A program made the translations under genes and the position numbers. 64,000 bases of DNA from Cliona cf. orientalis (lineage: Eukaryota > Porifera > Demospongiae > Clionaida > Clionaidae), in assembly GCA_963930775.1 (NCBI GenBank), contig OZ005703.1, positions 6,758,001-6,822,000 of the forward strand. The letters run 5' to 3'. Position 1 is the stretch's first letter. The number at the start of each line of letters is the position of its first letter. Positions 11,655 to 23,800 of this stretch are shown one piece after another. The notes beneath the pieces were generated by a model that saw nothing but the letters and a program-made list of their open reading frames with translations, was not told the origin of the DNA and did not search any database.

Positions 11655-12540
11655 TGTGTGCAGTATACGCCAATCTCGGTTGCGGTATCGCTTGGTCACG
11701 GAGAAGAAATCGAAATCTTCTGGACTTCAAATACATAATTTGCCACTAGTTTTACACAAATAAATAGTCGCAGAAGCCATACTACAACTATAAAAATGAC
11801 TATATAAGGGGAATACTGGTTGTTATTAGTCCCCATAACAATGTACGGTATCCTGTCCAGGTACATGACAGTCGAGTCCAACTTAACGTCAGTAACATGT
11901 TTGTGTCGACATGAAGGGTAACTCTATTTAGCTACACACCTGTGATTAGATCATACAATAATTATGAGTAAGTGACATCTTATTATCAATTTTGTGTCAC
12001 TTTGAGTACTGACATACTATTAAGGACCATCCATGGCAACTGTGCATCATGGGTCCTCCGCCATTTATGAGAGGGATCAGGGGCTGCATTTCGGTTAGCC
12101 AGTCTCGAGGGTCTGTATGGCAGGGTTAGTCTCCAGGGTTTGTCATTGGGAAAGATTATAGTTTGTAAATTAAGGCCAACAGATATCTCCTATATCTCCC
12201 AGGGTAGAGATTGTTGTACAAATGCAGGGAAATAATAAAAAAACTGTCGACCGATAAAAATATGTATACCCCCTGGTACCTATAATCATAGTATTGTGGG
12301 GCAGAAGGGCTATGTTCATCACAAAAATTATTTAATGATCAATAATTTTTAATTTTCTTGTTACGTACCAACTTCCAGTTTGGATATCTCTAATTACCAT
12401 ATTGCTGCACTGGCAAGAAAAAAATTTTTTAATCAGGAACGCATTATCAAAATAACACAACAGTCCCTCTAATTAAGTTCTAGGTAATAATTGTTTGAGT
12501 CAGCGAGTTAATTTACTGCTTGCAGTACATAATAATTGTA
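11655..12540. other. Spacer inside the segmental duplication
   Basis: It contains the upstream region of member 3 (TATA-like near 11800) and, from about 12149, the second copy of the duplicated flank. No separate gene is seen. Confidence 0.4.
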
Positions 12541-13053
12541 TTACTGCTTGCAGAGAAGTGTTTTGGCAGCACCTCCAATTTTGTAAATGGCGCTCTTCAA
12601 TTTCCTCTTGAGCGTACTGAACCACTGCCCGCTAAAAAACTCTGCTTCAGCAACAAGATTACTCTTCATGTTCAGCTGCATAACTTCATCCAACTTTTCT
12701 TCTGCGGTAAGCAAATCATTCATGACCGTCACGAGGGCCATAACTTGAGCATCCTGCTCTTCAACGTTGGCAAATTCCTGAAGCTGAGGATCTGTATTCG
12801 TGTTGTTGCAAATTGCTAACCTCAGTATGTCGAGCGCTAGAGCTACCACTTTCGGCGCTGCTTTGACCAGCAATGGTACAAGAGCGGCGGGGAATACTTC
12901 ACTCGTAGCTGTCTCCTCACGCTGCAGCTCCTTTCCCGTAGTGCTGGATCCGAATCCAGGTGGTATAAAATATCCTCCTGTGATTGGCCACCGTGGAATA
13001 GCTGTAGCTAGACCCAGGGTCAAAAGGACAAACCCGATAATCAGGACCTTCAT
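12541..13053 (-). CDS. Small secreted helical protein, array member 4
   Basis: An intact single exon of 170 codons. The signal peptide MKVLIIGFVLLTLGLATA is followed by a Pro/Gly-rich N-terminus, then a hydrophobic helix (PAALVPLLVKAAPKVVALAL) leading to the first cysteine (RLAICNNTNTD). The charged core (EEQDAQVMALVTVMND) follows, then AEEKLDEVMQLNMKSNLVAE and the C-terminal AAKTLLCKQ. It is the intact twin of member 3. A TATA-like CCTTAAATAG (minus strand) is near 13208. No known family was recognised. A secreted, disulfide-linked helical bundle is the structural inference. Confidence 0.8.
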   Translation of the reverse strand: MKVLIIGFVLLTLGLATAIPRWPITGGYFIPPGFGSSTTGKELQREETATSEVFPAALVPLLVKAAPKVVALALDILRLAICNNTNTDPQLQEFANVEEQDAQVMALVTVMNDLLTAEEKLDEVMQLNMKSNLVAEAEFFSGQWFSTLKRKLKSAIYKIGGAAKTLLCKQ

Positions 13054-13607
13054 TGTGTGTAGTATACGCCAATCTCAGTTGCGGTATCGCTCGATCACGG
13101 AGAAGAAATCGAAATCTTTTGGACTTCAAATACAAACAGGAATAATTTTCCACTAGTTTCACACAAATAAATAGTGAAACCATACTACAACTATAATTTG
13201 TCAACATGACTATTTAAGGGCAACAGTGACTGGTTGTTATCTGATCCGCACTAACACGTCATGTATAGCTGAGGGACAACTAACTGCAGTGACAGTGGAC
13301 AAAGTTAGCCAGCAGAGTGGTGATGGAAAGAAAAATTAATGCCTAACATTTGTATACAACTCTTTGTGATTAAACAGACATGTACAAAACTGTTGCATAC
13401 ATGATATATATAGTTACATACCTTGCAGTTGGCTCTGACTTATAGTATCTAACCACATAATTCATTGATAATTGGGCAGTGAGGTTTGCAACTCTTATTA
13501 TAAAGCAAATTGGAGAACAAAAAAAAATACATGAATTATTAGTATTCTTTGGTAATGTTCCAGCTAAAACGCTAAGTGAATGTTTGAGTCATGACTAACT
13601 AATTCAG
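13054..13607. other. Array spacer
   Basis: It holds the upstream region of member 4, including a TATA-like sequence near 13208. The rest is AT-rich with nothing else recognised. Confidence 0.4.
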
Positions 13608-14099
13608 TCAATTTTCATCGCAGAGAAGCTTTTTGGTAGCAGATCCAATTACGCGAAAAGTGCCCTTCAATTTATTCTTGACCGAGTCGACCCAATCAAA
13701 GAGCTCTGCTTTGGCAACGAGATTGCCCTTCATGCTTAGCCGCTTGATTTCATCCAATTTTTCTTCCGCTGCAAGTACATTATCCATGACCTTAACCAGA
13801 GCCATAATATTTGCATCCCTCTCTTCATTGTTTGCCAACCCTTGAAGTTGTGCGGAATCTGTATTGTCACAGACTGCAATTTTCAAAAGCTCAATCACTC
13901 CAGAAATGACCTTAGGGGCTACTTTAGCTACTTCCAGAATAACCTCTGGAGAAATGGCAGTCTGATAGGTAGTGACCGCATTGCTCTGCTTCTTTCCTGG
14001 AGTATCGAGAGCCTTAAAGAAATTTGGTAGCGACATGTGCGGAGCAGTTGAAGCTAGCCCCAGCGATAAAAGGAAGAAACAGACAATTATAATCTTCAT
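13608..14099 (-). CDS. Small secreted helical protein, array member 5
   Basis: An intact exon of 163 codons starting at 14099 with the signal peptide MKIIIVCFFLLSLGLASTAP. The family order is kept: a hydrophobic helix (SPEVILEVAKVAPKVISGVI), the first cysteine in AVCDNTDSAQLQ, the core NNEERDANIMALVKVMDNVL, AAEEKLDEIKRLSMKGNLVA, AELFDWVDS, and the C-terminal TKKLLCDEN. It is the copy closest to the family consensus. A TATA-like TTTAAATAAG (plus strand reading) lies near 14207. Confidence 0.8.
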   Translation of the reverse strand: MKIIIVCFFLLSLGLASTAPHMSLPNFFKALDTPGKKQSNAVTTYQTAISPEVILEVAKVAPKVISGVIELLKIAVCDNTDSAQLQGLANNEERDANIMALVKVMDNVLAAEEKLDEIKRLSMKGNLVAKAELFDWVDSVKNKLKGTFRVIGSATKKLLCDEN

Positions 14100-14986
14100 C
14101 GTCCAGCAGTATGTGTACGCTGTTCAGAATCTTGGTTTGAGGAGATAAATGAGATCCAATTGCGAATAGTTGTCAATGGGTATGATTGTATGTTCACCAC
14201 CTGCTTTTAAATAAGTGATGAAGACAAAAATAATATATATTAAGCATACAGTTTGTCAATACGCAACAACATGAAGTTGTCATGTGAAATCCCACATGGT
14301 ACACTACATTTGGCAGTGCACGTAACAGTAACTGTTCAGCTTATAGTGGATTGCACAATCAAAAATAATTGTAATGTGATCAGTAATAATCACAATTGAA
14401 AGTTTTCAACTGATAATAGTTGAGAGTCTGATATAATATTAACAAATCAACAGTGGTGATTGTTTGGGAAACACAACGCTATTATTGCATGGTATCAATC
14501 AAACAATTTCTCCCAAACAGGTCATGATGTGATTCTTTTAACAGCATGGCATTGTAAACCATTGTTAGTACGGTTTCACTATAGGCACCAATATAAAAAA
14601 ATAATTCCAGATCGTGTAAGACAGTAACATGTGGTTGTATACATACTAGCCTTGGACTGAGTTAGAGCAGCAGAGCTGCTACACATTGATCTGAGTAACC
14701 TAAAACAATATACTAGTCTGAGAATGTAACTTTGCAATATTTCTACTTAAGTTAGTACTTTGTTATTCCCTTGAATGTGTAAATACCCACCAAACATACT
14801 GCATATTATAATAATATTATTATTATCACTGTGACAAAGTTGGTTCCTACAATCAAATATATTATTGTAAAGAATGCTTGCAATGACAGACAAAAAATTA
14901 TTGATACATACATGCATGTGTCCTTCAGCTTATTATAAAACTTTTAATGTGAGTTCAAGTCAAAGAGCTAGCTATGCAGCGAGGTT
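14100..14986. other. Array spacer
   Basis: The sequence is AT-rich, with the probable promoter of member 5 at its left end and short ATT repeats near 14805-14830. No coding signal is supported. Confidence 0.4.
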
Positions 14987-15508
14987 TCAGGGAGTAGAAG
15001 AGTTTGAGTTTGACTTGCAGAGAAGCTTTTTGGCAGCACTTCCAACCTTAGTCAAGGTGCTCTTCACTTTACTTGCAATCGATTCAAAATCAAAGAGCTC
15101 TACTTCAGCAATGAGATTACCCTTCATGTTAAGCTGCTTCACTTCCTTCAGTTTTTCTTCTGCTGCCAGCAAGTCACTCATGACTCCAACCAGTGCCATG
15201 ATTTCAGCATCTTCCTTTTCTGAATCAGTGCTAGCAAACGCTTGAAGCCGTGAATCAGTATTGTCACAGACTACCATTCTCAATAGGTCAAGAGCCGTAG
15301 AGATGACTTCAGGGGCCGCAGAAAGCAACACTGGGATAAGAATAAGGGGAAATACTTGACTCTTGGCGGTCTCGTCATTTAGCTCCTTTCCTGTTGTGCT
15401 GAAATCAGGAGGTATGTGTCCACGTCGATAACCTGCACCTAGCCACTGTGGAACGGCTGAAGCTAGACCAAAGGTCAAGAGGACAAAGCTGACAATCAGA
15501 ACCTTCAT
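14987..15508 (-). CDS. Small secreted helical protein, array member 6
   Basis: An intact exon of 173 codons. The signal peptide MKVLIVSFVLLTFGLASA is followed by VPQWLGAGY, a hydrophobic helix (LILIPVLLSAAPEVISTALD), and the first cysteine in VVCDNTDSRLQ. The core SEKEDAEIMALVGVMSDLLA is followed by AEEKLKEVKQLNMKGNLIAE, VELFDF and the C-terminal AAKKLLCKSNSNSSTP, slightly longer than in other copies. TATA-like TATATATAG lies near 15655. Same unknown family as its neighbours. Confidence 0.8.
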   Translation of the reverse strand: MKVLIVSFVLLTFGLASAVPQWLGAGYRRGHIPPDFSTTGKELNDETAKSQVFPLILIPVLLSAAPEVISTALDLLRMVVCDNTDSRLQAFASTDSEKEDAEIMALVGVMSDLLAAEEKLKEVKQLNMKGNLIAEVELFDFESIASKVKSTLTKVGSAAKKLLCKSNSNSSTP

Positions 15509-16576
15509 CCTAGTAGCTAGCTATATACGCTGATGCAATTGCAGTGTTACCACGAACTGAAATCTGAGTTCTGGATCTTAATTGTGAAGATTTAGAGGAG
15601 TAGCTGGCAAAAGAGTTGTTATACAAACAAGCAGTAAGAAAATTTGTCAACATTATATATAGATGCTTGCATGTGACAAGTACATGTACATGTACAGTGA
15701 AACAGTACTAACTGTTACAGCGCCACGGAGTGCAAAATCAAAAATAAACTGTTTGGATGGCAAGAAGTTTCCAACTGATAATAATATTATTATGTATCAG
15801 TAACATAGTCCTATATACAGTCGTGTGATGATGGAGCCGTTTTAACAAATCAACAGCTGCAGTGACTGGTTGGGAAAGATACGATGTTGTTACGATCAAA
15901 CCCTATCTCCAAAGCGGCCATTATGTTATTGAAACACTAATAGTGATAGTGTAGAGTAAAACAGATTGAGCAGTCACTGTTTTGATCCAGATTTATTAAA
16001 CATTCTGGTTTCAAAGTAAACAGGATATGATGACTCTCCAATCTGATTTGACGAATCAGATATAGTCAGCTTAGAGTGACTGCATGTATTATCTTATATC
16101 ACAGGTAACCTCCCCATGTAGGATCCAGGAGAATCAATATTAATACAAAATTAAGAACACCTGATTAGATGATAGCATCACAGGTAACCTCCCCATGTGG
16201 GATTCAGACTCAATAATAATATTAAGAACAGGCCAGGGTGACAGTCGGGTATGTGCCTTCACAGATAGCCCTTGTTATGGTCAATTATTGATAGGAGCTA
16301 ATTAAAATAACGACAGCCACGCTATTACTGTAATAATGTCACGACATGGTGTAGATCTATGCATAAAAGCACCCTAGCTTAATTCACACAATTGAAATCA
16401 GTATACATGTACTAATACTGCTGTTTAACAAAAATTAATTATCATGATTCAATGTTCAGTCTGATAAATCTGAAGTCACAACTACAGGCTACAAATTATT
16501 TTTGCTACTTAATCATACACACAGGATAACAAGTTTTGTGTCAATTTCAAGTATGCACAATTGCTTTTTTAATCCT
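15509..16576. other. Array spacer with a short direct repeat
   Basis: ATCACAGGTAACCTCCCCAT occurs at about 16099 and again near 16180 with similar flanks, a two-copy direct repeat of about 80 bp period. No gene is seen. Confidence 0.5.
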
Positions 16577-17071
16577 TCAGTGACAGAGGAGATTCTTGGC
16601 TGCTCCTTTGAGGTAATCTCCAGCATTTCCCAATGTGTCGCTGATGGAATTAATCTTAACCGAAACAGCTTCATCAAACTGAATTTCAGCATCCTTCATG
16701 GTGAGCTTCTTCAGCGCATTCAAGCTTTCTTTAGCCGCACCTATTTCATCCATGATCTGCACTAGAGCCATAATTTTTGCACTCCTTTCTATATTGTCGG
16801 TGTCCTGCTGAAGTTCAGCGTTGCATTTTCCACACACGCGACAATCGACGACATTATTCAGAACCCTCGATCCTATGGTAGTACCTATGGTACCACCGAC
16901 AAATTTAGCAGCTGGAACTATCCACTGATTCTCAGCTGTCTCCGTACCTACAGGAGACAAGAGACTACGGCTGTAGAGCACCCGGGGGTTGAAAGGAATC
17001 CACGGAGCTCCAGAAACCAGTCCACACGCAGAAAATAGTACAATGAAAGCAACCAATCCAATTTTGTTCAT
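16577..17071 (-). CDS. Small secreted helical protein, array member 7, extra cysteines
   Basis: An intact exon of 164 codons with signal peptide (IGLVAFIVLFSACGLVSG, then APWIPF). It differs from its relatives in the middle, where VDCRVCGKCN gives a CxxCxxC cluster instead of one cysteine, preceded by a Gly/Thr-rich stretch (GGTIGTTIGSRV). The core NIERSAKIMALVQIMDEIGA and the C-terminal AAKNLLCH are typical. The additional cysteines could bind metal or rearrange disulfides; which one cannot be read from the sequence. Confidence 0.75.
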   Translation of the reverse strand: MNKIGLVAFIVLFSACGLVSGAPWIPFNPRVLYSRSLLSPVGTETAENQWIVPAAKFVGGTIGTTIGSRVLNNVVDCRVCGKCNAELQQDTDNIERSAKIMALVQIMDEIGAAKESLNALKKLTMKDAEIQFDEAVSVKINSISDTLGNAGDYLKGAAKNLLCH

Positions 17072-17569
17072 TGCAGCTTCAGCGTTGTGACAAGCTTATA
17101 CTTTGATACAAATTAAATCCAAGACTAGTGTGAACGATCACAAAAAAAATCGGCTCATTTTATGCTTTTTCAAAATTTGGTATAACTAAGATTTGTTTTT
17201 TAAACAATGAATATGTGATTAACTAATGCATATTAACTGTTAGTGTGCACTAGTGATGTTTGTTACGGTACAGATTTAACTACAGAATAATAACTATTAT
17301 TATTGTTCCTGCTTACTGCAAAAAACTTTCATGGTTTAGATAAGATTGGGAAACAGATCCTTTCTGATTGCGCAGCATTTGGAAACCCAACACCCGCGAA
17401 AATGGACAAAATACTCTGCACAATTACTATGTCATATTATTATTGACACAGTATATATCACACAATTGTTTAACAATGTATGACCCACTCATGTAAAACA
17501 CTTTTTAGTTCAGTTTCAGGATCATGTGTGGATAATGTGCACACAACCTTGCTTTACTGTTCAACCACA
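17072..17569. other. Array spacer
   Basis: It carries the upstream region of member 7. The rest is AT-rich with no additional feature recognised. Confidence 0.35.
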
Positions 17570-17665
17570 GAGAGTTTTCTTAGCAGCACCTTTGAAGTAG
17601 TAACCAGCATTTCCCAATGCATCCCAAAATTAATCGAAATTTATTGAACTGTATTTCAGCATTGT
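17570..17665 (-). pseudogene. Remnant of an eighth secreted-protein copy
   Basis: The plus-strand text AGAGAGTTTTCTTAGCAGCA then CAGCATTTCCCAATGCATC matches the 3' end of member 7 (16577-16690: AGAGGAGATTCTTGGCTGCT, CAGCATTTCCCAATGTGTC) with deletions. Only the C-terminal about 30 codons are left and the frame is not maintained. Confidence 0.65.
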
Positions 17666-17873
17666 GATTATCTTATATAATATACTGATCATGAGTTATA
17701 TACATTAAATTTTAGGCTTTTATTAGCTCCAAATATTTCCATAACATGTGCCACGAATCCCGAGGGTAAAGAGAGTTCTATAGTTAATATTATTAATAAT
17801 GAATACCAAAATCATGTTAATCAGATTATAAGTGAATTATGAATGAGAGACTTCAATTCACATAAAATTAATA

Positions 17874-20800
17874 TTAAAATCCAAACAATAGTTCATCAAT
17901 GTTTAAATCAGTATTCTGGGCTGATTTGCTGTCTGATTGGAGTTTTACTTTACCTACAATGTTAACTGACGGTGAACATGTTTCTGAAGATAACACAGGA
18001 GCAGCTGATTTGGATGCCGCTGCAGTTACTGTAGATCTAGTACTACTGCTAGCTGCTACACTACGTGGTAAGCTAGGGACAGGTTGGTCGTCCTCAAATA
18101 GTCTATCAACAAGAGAATTCCCATCAATGTTCAAGCATAGACTCTGGGATTGATCTTTATCCAGAGAACGTGAAGATTTATGTGCCTGGCCCACTAATTT
18201 TCTATGCACCCGTTGGTTGTCTAGAAGTTCATTGTCAATTCCATTGTCTAAACAAGTTGAATCTGCAGATAATGAGTGTTCCTTTGAAGATTCCTCTTTT
18301 TGCCGATGATCTTCTGCCACTCCAGTATCTGCTGCTGGACTTGTGAAGGATGATTCCTTAGTGGTAAGGCATTCTTTCTCTGCTCTGCTCCTAGGTGAAA
18401 CCTGTGGTGAATCCTGGTCCAAATATTCCAGCCTTTTTGGCTTCCGCTTAGCTGGTGCTCGTTTAGATGCTGATTTAGCAGTTCTACTCCCAGTCCTGGG
18501 TACCATTCGCTTCCTTTTATTACTCCCTGCCCCACTTGATGACGACATTTCTGGATCAATGGAAATTCCTTTTTCCTTAGCCTTCCCTTTCCCTTTCTCT
18601 TTCGAGCTCTGAGTCACTCGTTTGAACTCCTCTAAGAGCGCTTTTCTCTCCTCCTTGCTAATGCTTGTCACGTGTTCAGCAAACTCGAGAGAAGACGAAA
18701 AGCCAAATTTGGTTGCCATTTCTTCAAAGCGTGTATGTTTTGCAGCCTTTGCCTCTTCTATTTCACTCTCCCTTAGAGTAAGGGTGGATTGAGATTGGCT
18801 GGGACTCCGAGATGATCTGGTTTTGCATACTTTTCTCTTTGGAGTGGGAGGCTGGAAATCTATATCATCACTTTCATCACTGAATCCCTGTGTGTATAAA
18901 AACATAAAGTACCATCACGGGAATTTGAGTCAAAGCAAGCAACAACAAAAATAAGCCATTTTCTAACTACAAGACGACATACCATATCATCCATGTGCAA
19001 ACGTATTCACACACACAAGCATACCTCTAGCTTCTTAGATGCATAGTTTGCCGGTTCTTGTGAGTGCTGCTGGAGGTCGAACACAGCACTCTGAGCTTCC
19101 TTGCTGAGATGCTCCTCCACTCTACTGTTGCCCACCACAGATCGACCACCAGAGTGAGCTATTGCCACCATTCCTACAAACAATTAAAAGTATTGAATTT
19201 AGTAATGGAACAATATAAAACATACAGGAGAAAAGGCTCGACTAAAAGCCTATATTTTCTCATATTATTATTAACTGACCTGGAAGCAAAGACAGCTCTG
19301 TATCTCGAACTTGTTTTGCTGCTGCCTCTGCTGTCGTAGTTTCACTGATCCTCACTCCACTGACTTGGCTAAAATTGAAAACACGTCGTCATACACACAC
19401 ACACACACACACAGCAACTTAGTCTACAGGTGTACACGACATTGTACTATAATCACCAAAAAATATGTGGTCGCTGTGTATAGAGCTAGAGATGTTACAG
19501 TATTAGTATCGTTTGGTTACTTACTCCTTGGCCATCCTAACTCCTGCCTCAACACTGTCAACCCTCTAAAAAAAGATTCATAAAAAATATGGTGTTCTGA
19601 TTCAAATAATCATTTAAGTTTCAATTTTCCTACAAGTATATATATGTACTGGGGTAGTCACCTTGAGTATATCTAAAGTTAGGTTGAGCCCTGGTTGGCC
19701 CGGTGTCCTGAGGGGAAAGAGATTACTATAGCCAAAGAGTTCCCCCTTCTGGTTCTTGTCGCCAGCTACGGCGGTGAAGTATCTTCTCTCTCTGTTTCCC
19801 TCCATTGTCATGTTTGCCAGTTGCTGAGAAATTGTGATGGTTGACGGTCAAATATTAGAATTGTGCATTGCATGTGTTCAAACACCATTCAAATGATCAT
19901 TCATGCTGATGATCAGTATATATGACTACATCTATAGTTAGCCATATCTCGAGATTCTGCTGCTAGATAGATCTACACCTTATCTATTAATAGTACAATT
20001 GCATATATGCTTAACACAAGATTTTATGTACATACAGCGTGTATTATGAATTCTATATTATATTCGCTAGTCTAAGAACACTCAATATGAGATAACACGA
20101 GGTTCAGTGATTTCTAGCTGATGATTTCATATACTGGGAAATCAGAATATTCCGAACGTCTCTGATAGGCCATATTTTCTTGAAGCTCAAGACACTCAGG
20201 ATGTGTTTGTAAGCCAGTAGAGTTATCCCTAATTCTGAGTTTACGAGTTCCAACTCCTGCGTACGCCACGTTGCATTGAAACTCAATATCCTGGCTTTTT
20301 GATTGTTGTTGACATCTCAGACTCTGAGGCAGGTCTGACACATTCCTTCTTAATTCTTCAACAGTTGTTAAGCTCAGGCCTCTCTCTCTAACATCACAAT
20401 TTGTTGACCTTGCACTGCATCTCAAAACATTGGCACATTTAAGAATGCACTGGAAAAGTGCAGCCTTGTTTATACGACGAAGTGCACTCCAGTGGTGAAG
20501 AATAACAAATAACATCGAAAAGAATTTCCAAATGAGTGAACCACTGCTGAGGCCCCCAATGACAGCACTCAACCATACCCTAGTGAGACAGCCAACTAAA
20601 AAGAGAGAAACAGACGGATTATCTATTCATTCACATGTATATTATATCACACAGACCATAGAGTCTATAAGCTAGGTTTATTGACTCATTATGATCATGT
20701 AGCTAAACTCACTTGCGGTTGCAGCATAAATAATCCAAAAGAAAACCACCAAAGCTGTCAAAAGGCATCCAAATGAATACAGAAAGATTTTGATGGTTAA

Positions 20801-23800
20801 ATCTACTCCTGCATGATCATAGAAATGGTAAAATTTACCTAGTAACTAAACATGAAAGCATCATGGAGCTTATCGTCATGCCTTTGAATTTGTAGAATAT
20901 CACCACACTAGTCTGTAACACGATCGCATCAAGAATAGTTAGAGCAATATCAATCGATAGAGATAACTCAAGTTTTGTGGCTTGGCAAGCAGTTGATAAT
21001 GCCATGACAATTTGAAACTTGAAGAGCTAGCTATATAGCTAGATAAACTATCAGATAGAATCTGATCTGTTTACAACTTTCCCCATGCAACCATTTACTT
21101 CAAATTGATTTGTTCAACAGCACGCCTCGGATACTGCCGCGGCAGTGGCTTTCTCGGCCTCCATATATAATTATTATCGTGCATGCATGCATATGGGTCA
21201 GACTTATTAAATTTTCATAAAAATAGACTCATGCAGAGTTGTTTAAATAACTCTGCATGAGTCTATTTTTGATGGATGTACTGTTAACAGTACATCCATC
21301 AAACAAGCAATGGAACTTTAGAGCTATAAGTGGAGTTATCATCGCTACGATATAGAGAAATAAGACACTCTTCAGGACCTCCACTTGACATGCAGGACCC
21401 CACGTCAGTATTAATTTTATCAAGTTGATAGCCAGGTATAGGTTACAATATATCAAAGAAAACATAACAGCAACTGCAAGCATAGCATACACATGTATGT
21501 GCATATAGCTAGGGTGTGTGGTAAATTAATACTCTCTACATTATTAGAATAATATTACTAGTATACCATAATGTTATTAAGGGGCTCTAAAGATCATTAT
21601 TTCTCATGCAGATAGCTGGAGGGGCATGTGGTAATATACTGACCACAGTTTTGATCTCATAGCATGCATAAAATTTAATTATGCATACACTTAAGCGTAT
21701 ACATGATGATGTACCATCTCTCTCTCTTGACTTTCCTCCATTATGTATAGTCATGTTTGCCATGCAGTTGCTGAGAAATTGTGATGGTCAATGGTCAAAT
21801 ATTAGAATTGTGCCTTGCATGTGTTCAAACACTGAATGATCATGCATGCTGATGATCAGTATGACTACATCAGAATCTATAGTCAGCCATACATAGAGTA
21901 TGTACTATAAATTCTATACTAACTAGAGCACTCAATAATACGAATGATTATTAGTCAACTGATGGTTTCATATACTGGGAAATCAGAATGATCCTGTAGT
22001 TCAGAAGGTCTCTGATATGCCATGTTTTCTTGGAGCTCCAGCCACTCAGGATGTGCTTGCAAGCGAGACGTACGATCCTTTATTTTGACTTTATGAGTAC
22101 CAACACCTGCGTACGCCACGTTGCATTGAAACTCAATATCCTGGCTTTCTGACCTATTCCCTCTCAATTCTTCAACAGTCATTAAGCTCAGGCCTCTGAC
22201 ATGTACAGTATCTACATTTTCATGGTTTGTTGACCTTGCACTGCATCTCAAAACACTGACACATTTAAGATAAAGTGTTGCTTTGTTTATACGACGAAGT
22301 GCAATCCAGTGGTGATGAATAACAAATAACATCGAAAAGAATTTCCAAACAAGTGAACCACTGCTGAGGCCACCAATGACAACACTCAACGAAAAACTAG
22401 TATGACAGCTAGCTATAGTATCAAAGAGAGAGACAGACATGCAGATTATCAAATCATTCATATACAGACCCTAGAGTTTATAAGCCAGGCTTATTATTTA
22501 ATATAATCATGTATAGCTAAACTCACATGAAGCTGCACCGTAAATAATCCAAAAGAAAACCACCAAAGCTGTCAAAAGGCATCCAAACAAATACAGAAAG
22601 ATTTTGATGGTTAAATCTACTCCTGTATCATTAAAGTACTGGTATAAAAATTTAATTAATTTGCTAGTGCACATGCATCATGGAGCTTATCGTCATGCCT
22701 TTGAATTTGTAGAATATCACCACACAAGTCTGACTCAGTAATACAATCACATCAAGAACAGTCAGGGCAATATCAATCGACAGAGACAACTCAGAGTTGG
22801 TAGTTTGGCAAATAGTTGATAATGCCATGACTCAGTGATCCAAAATTTGAAGAGCTACAGCTATACCATAAACTTCACGCAGAGTAGAGCTTGAGAATCC
22901 GAGTATCTTACGTTTCCTCATCCATTTACTAGGCAAAGCTCTTGCATTGTTTGTTCAATGCATGGTGTGCATGCCTCAGACACTGAACACAATTACTGTA
23001 AACGTAAGCTACACGTATATATAACATGCATGCATCCATTTAAGGTTAAATATGAGTCAGGGTTCAAATATAAATTGTTGGTGTCAAACAACAGATTCTG
23101 AATTGTTTATGTTAGACCATTTGCAACAAAACGTGCATCAAACAAACAATCTAGAGCTACGTAAGCTATTGAAATATCATCACTATGATAGGGAAACAAG
23201 AAGCATATACATATGCATATATAGCCATGCATGCATATAGGGTGTGTGATATAATACTAGCTACTAGAACAATAAAATTAATGTAGTCATTTAGTACTGA
23301 ACAAACAGTGTACCATTTTCTCCATGAAAGCACCTTTTTTATATGCATGCATAGTCATGCACACTGTCATACATGTGTACATCACATACTCCGACATAGA
23401 GATGACTGTATAAACATAATGTTGACGAGACAGTGCTCACTATATTATTACTTTCTGTATCATCTACCTGAGAACTTGTTTCTATATTATAGACTGTTCA
23501 CTACACTGTTTTTTTAAACCATTTGCTTTGTTGTGCTATTCATAGCTTTTAATTAATTACACAACAACAAAAAAAAATAAACATAATGTTACAGTCTATA
23601 GTATTCATATACCCGCTCATGACCGAACTTTTGAACATTGAAAAAGATGAAAGGTTCAAGTAGTATCCTTCTTTCAGTGAGCATAGCACTGTCCTCAGTC
23701 AATGCAGTGATGGCGATCTTGATGATTTTGGTGACATGCGTTTGGTTCAAAGGTATGGGGTATGGCTACTATCACAGGAGTCTATAAGCCCTTGCTACTA

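Noticed and set aside
17874..19811. A stand-alone nuclear protein gene starting with [10 protein letters not shown]
   Set aside because: An acceptor (tctcag) sits just upstream at 19824, and the encoded [20 protein letters not shown] block is the known continuation of ERCC6L2 after YLRQVYKQ, so it is the 3' part of that gene.
21229..21504. Hydrophobic minus-strand reading frame as a gene
   Set aside because: It runs through the palindromes at its end, has no splice partner and no match to genes A-C in its sequence order.
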